Below, one piece after another: positions 63,437-64,000 of a stretch of DNA of 64,000 nucleotides. Position 1 is the first letter of the stretch. Each line of letters opens with the position of its first letter. The stretch spans positions 620,001 through 684,000 of the forward strand of contig JALHNJ010000001.1 of assembly GCA_022843585.1 (NCBI GenBank). Direction: 5' to 3'. This DNA is from Chitinophagaceae bacterium. GTDB lineage: Bacteria; Bacteroidota; Bacteroidia; Chitinophagales; Chitinophagaceae. The position numbers and the translations under genes are program-made. The notes under the pieces are model-generated. The model saw nothing but the letters and a program-made list of their open reading frames with translations. It searched no databases and had not been told where the DNA came from.

Positions 63437-64000
63437 GTTAATCCGCATCACCACCAGCCCGTTATCGCTAAAATCACTTTTGGCAAACCAAATGCGATAC
63501 ATGAATGAAAATGGCTTTGACGTAATTATGGTAAGTAGTGATGGGAAAGAGTGGCCCGATTTGATTAAAAATGAAAGATGCGGTTACCGAAAAGTTCCGA
63601 TGGCAAGGCAAATAGCACCATTTCAAGATTTAAAATCTCTATGGAGGCTTTATAAGTTATTTAAAGAAGAGAAGCCAGATATTGTGCATTCTCATACCCC
63701 GAAGGCGGGATTACTGGCTATGCTGGCTGCAAAATTTGCCGGTGTAAAAATTAGAATACACACTATTGCGGGGTTGCGTTTTATGACGGCACAGGGAACG
63801 TCAAGACGTATACTTGTATTGATGGAAAAGCTTACGGGAAAAGCTGCGCATCATGTATGGCCCAATAGCTATTCCTTACTTAAGTATATCCGGAAGAAAA
63901 AATTAGTGAATGAAAAAAAACTGCATGTAATTGGTGCTGGTTCGAGTAATGGGGTCGATCTGAATCGGTATTCAATAAGTGCGTTAAGACCCGAAAAGCT
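63429..64000 (+). CDS. family 4 glycosyltransferase, truncated by the window edge
   Basis: The first 190 codons of a GT-B transferase, starting MPKLIRITTSPLSLK. IVHSHTPKAGLLAMLAAKFA is the typical N-terminal motif of enzymes such as PglA and WbpX-like transferases, and VIGAGSSNGVDLNRY begins the linker to the donor domain. The donor domain lies beyond the edge, so the operon continues to the right. Confidence 0.87.
   Translation, partial: MPKLIRITTSPLSLKSLLANQMRYMNENGFDVIMVSSDGKEWPDLIKNERCGYRKVPMARQIAPFQDLKSLWRLYKLFKEEKPDIVHSHTPKAGLLAMLAAKFAGVKIRIHTIAGLRFMTAQGTSRRILVLMEKLTGKAAHHVWPNSYSLLKYIRKKKLVNEKKLHVIGAGSSNGVDLNRYSISALRPEK

Noticed and set aside
1-64000. tRNA, rRNA or tmRNA genes
   Set aside because: No T-arm-like GGTTCGAATCC context or rRNA-like sequence was found on reading both strands; a covariance-model scan would be decisive.

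Overview
The window looks like a chromosomal segment of a member of the Bacteroidota, most likely a Chitinophagaceae-type bacterium. The reasons are: promoter-like pairs of the form TTTG-N19-TAnnTTTG; a NusG/UpxY-type antiterminator heading a polysaccharide operon; many short lipobox signal peptides; a large MG2-plus-TonB-plug secreted protein; and fused IcmF. The placement is an inference from gene content. No rRNA, tRNA or CRISPR array was seen.

Left part (about 1-27,180) is a mosaic of small housekeeping and accessory units on both strands. It opens with the start of a metallo-beta-lactamase/persulfide-dioxygenase-like gene behind an ArsR regulator, then tsaB with a 3-hydroxyacyl-CoA-dehydrogenase-like gene, ridA with a metallophosphoesterase, a lipoprotein and an M1 peptidase. 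Next come a MurU-like nucleotidyltransferase paired with an AmgK-like kinase fused to a RapZ C-terminal domain, and the fused isobutyryl-CoA mutase icmF. These are followed by the MG2/plug protein, a CAP-domain protein, a DEAD-box helicase, a lipoprotein amidase, a sulfatase and a DUF72 protein. The umuDC pair follows, with a UmuD that has lost both catalytic residues, divergent from a 2H phosphoesterase. After that come a GxxExxY nuclease bounded by inverted repeats, a PA0069-type radical SAM protein, a META-domain lipoprotein, a 58-residue unknown gene with its own terminator, a DUF5009-type membrane acyltransferase and a left-handed beta-helix acetyltransferase.

Right part (27,379-64,000 and beyond) is one long plus-strand surface-polysaccharide operon. 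It begins with a structured leader and an UpxY-like antiterminator, then Wza-like and Wzc-like export proteins. Sugar-nucleotide genes follow: a UDP-HexNAc 4-epimerase-like SDR, rmlB and rmlA, then the CDP branch rfbF/rfbG/rmlC-like/reductase/rfbH. A Wzm/Wzt ABC exporter lies between them. Next are glycosyltransferases, methyltransferases, a GNAT/aminotransferase/cupin trio for an amino sugar, and decorating enzymes (O-carbamoyltransferase, two asparagine-synthase-like amidotransferases, polysaccharide deacetylase, formyltransferase-fold protein, transglutaminase-like protein). A multi-spanning protein could be a polymerase. Most genes overlap by a few bases or lie very close together. The predicted product is a heavily decorated polymer containing a 6-deoxy or 3,6-dideoxy hexose and an acetamido-dideoxy sugar.

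The least ordinary features are the catalytically dead-looking UmuD with a palindrome in the divergent promoter region, the AmgK-RapZ fusion next to MurU, two small nuclease genes each bracketed by inverted palindromic repeats (one inside the polysaccharide operon), a CDP-dideoxysugar branch with no visible E3 reductase, and the 58-residue gene.
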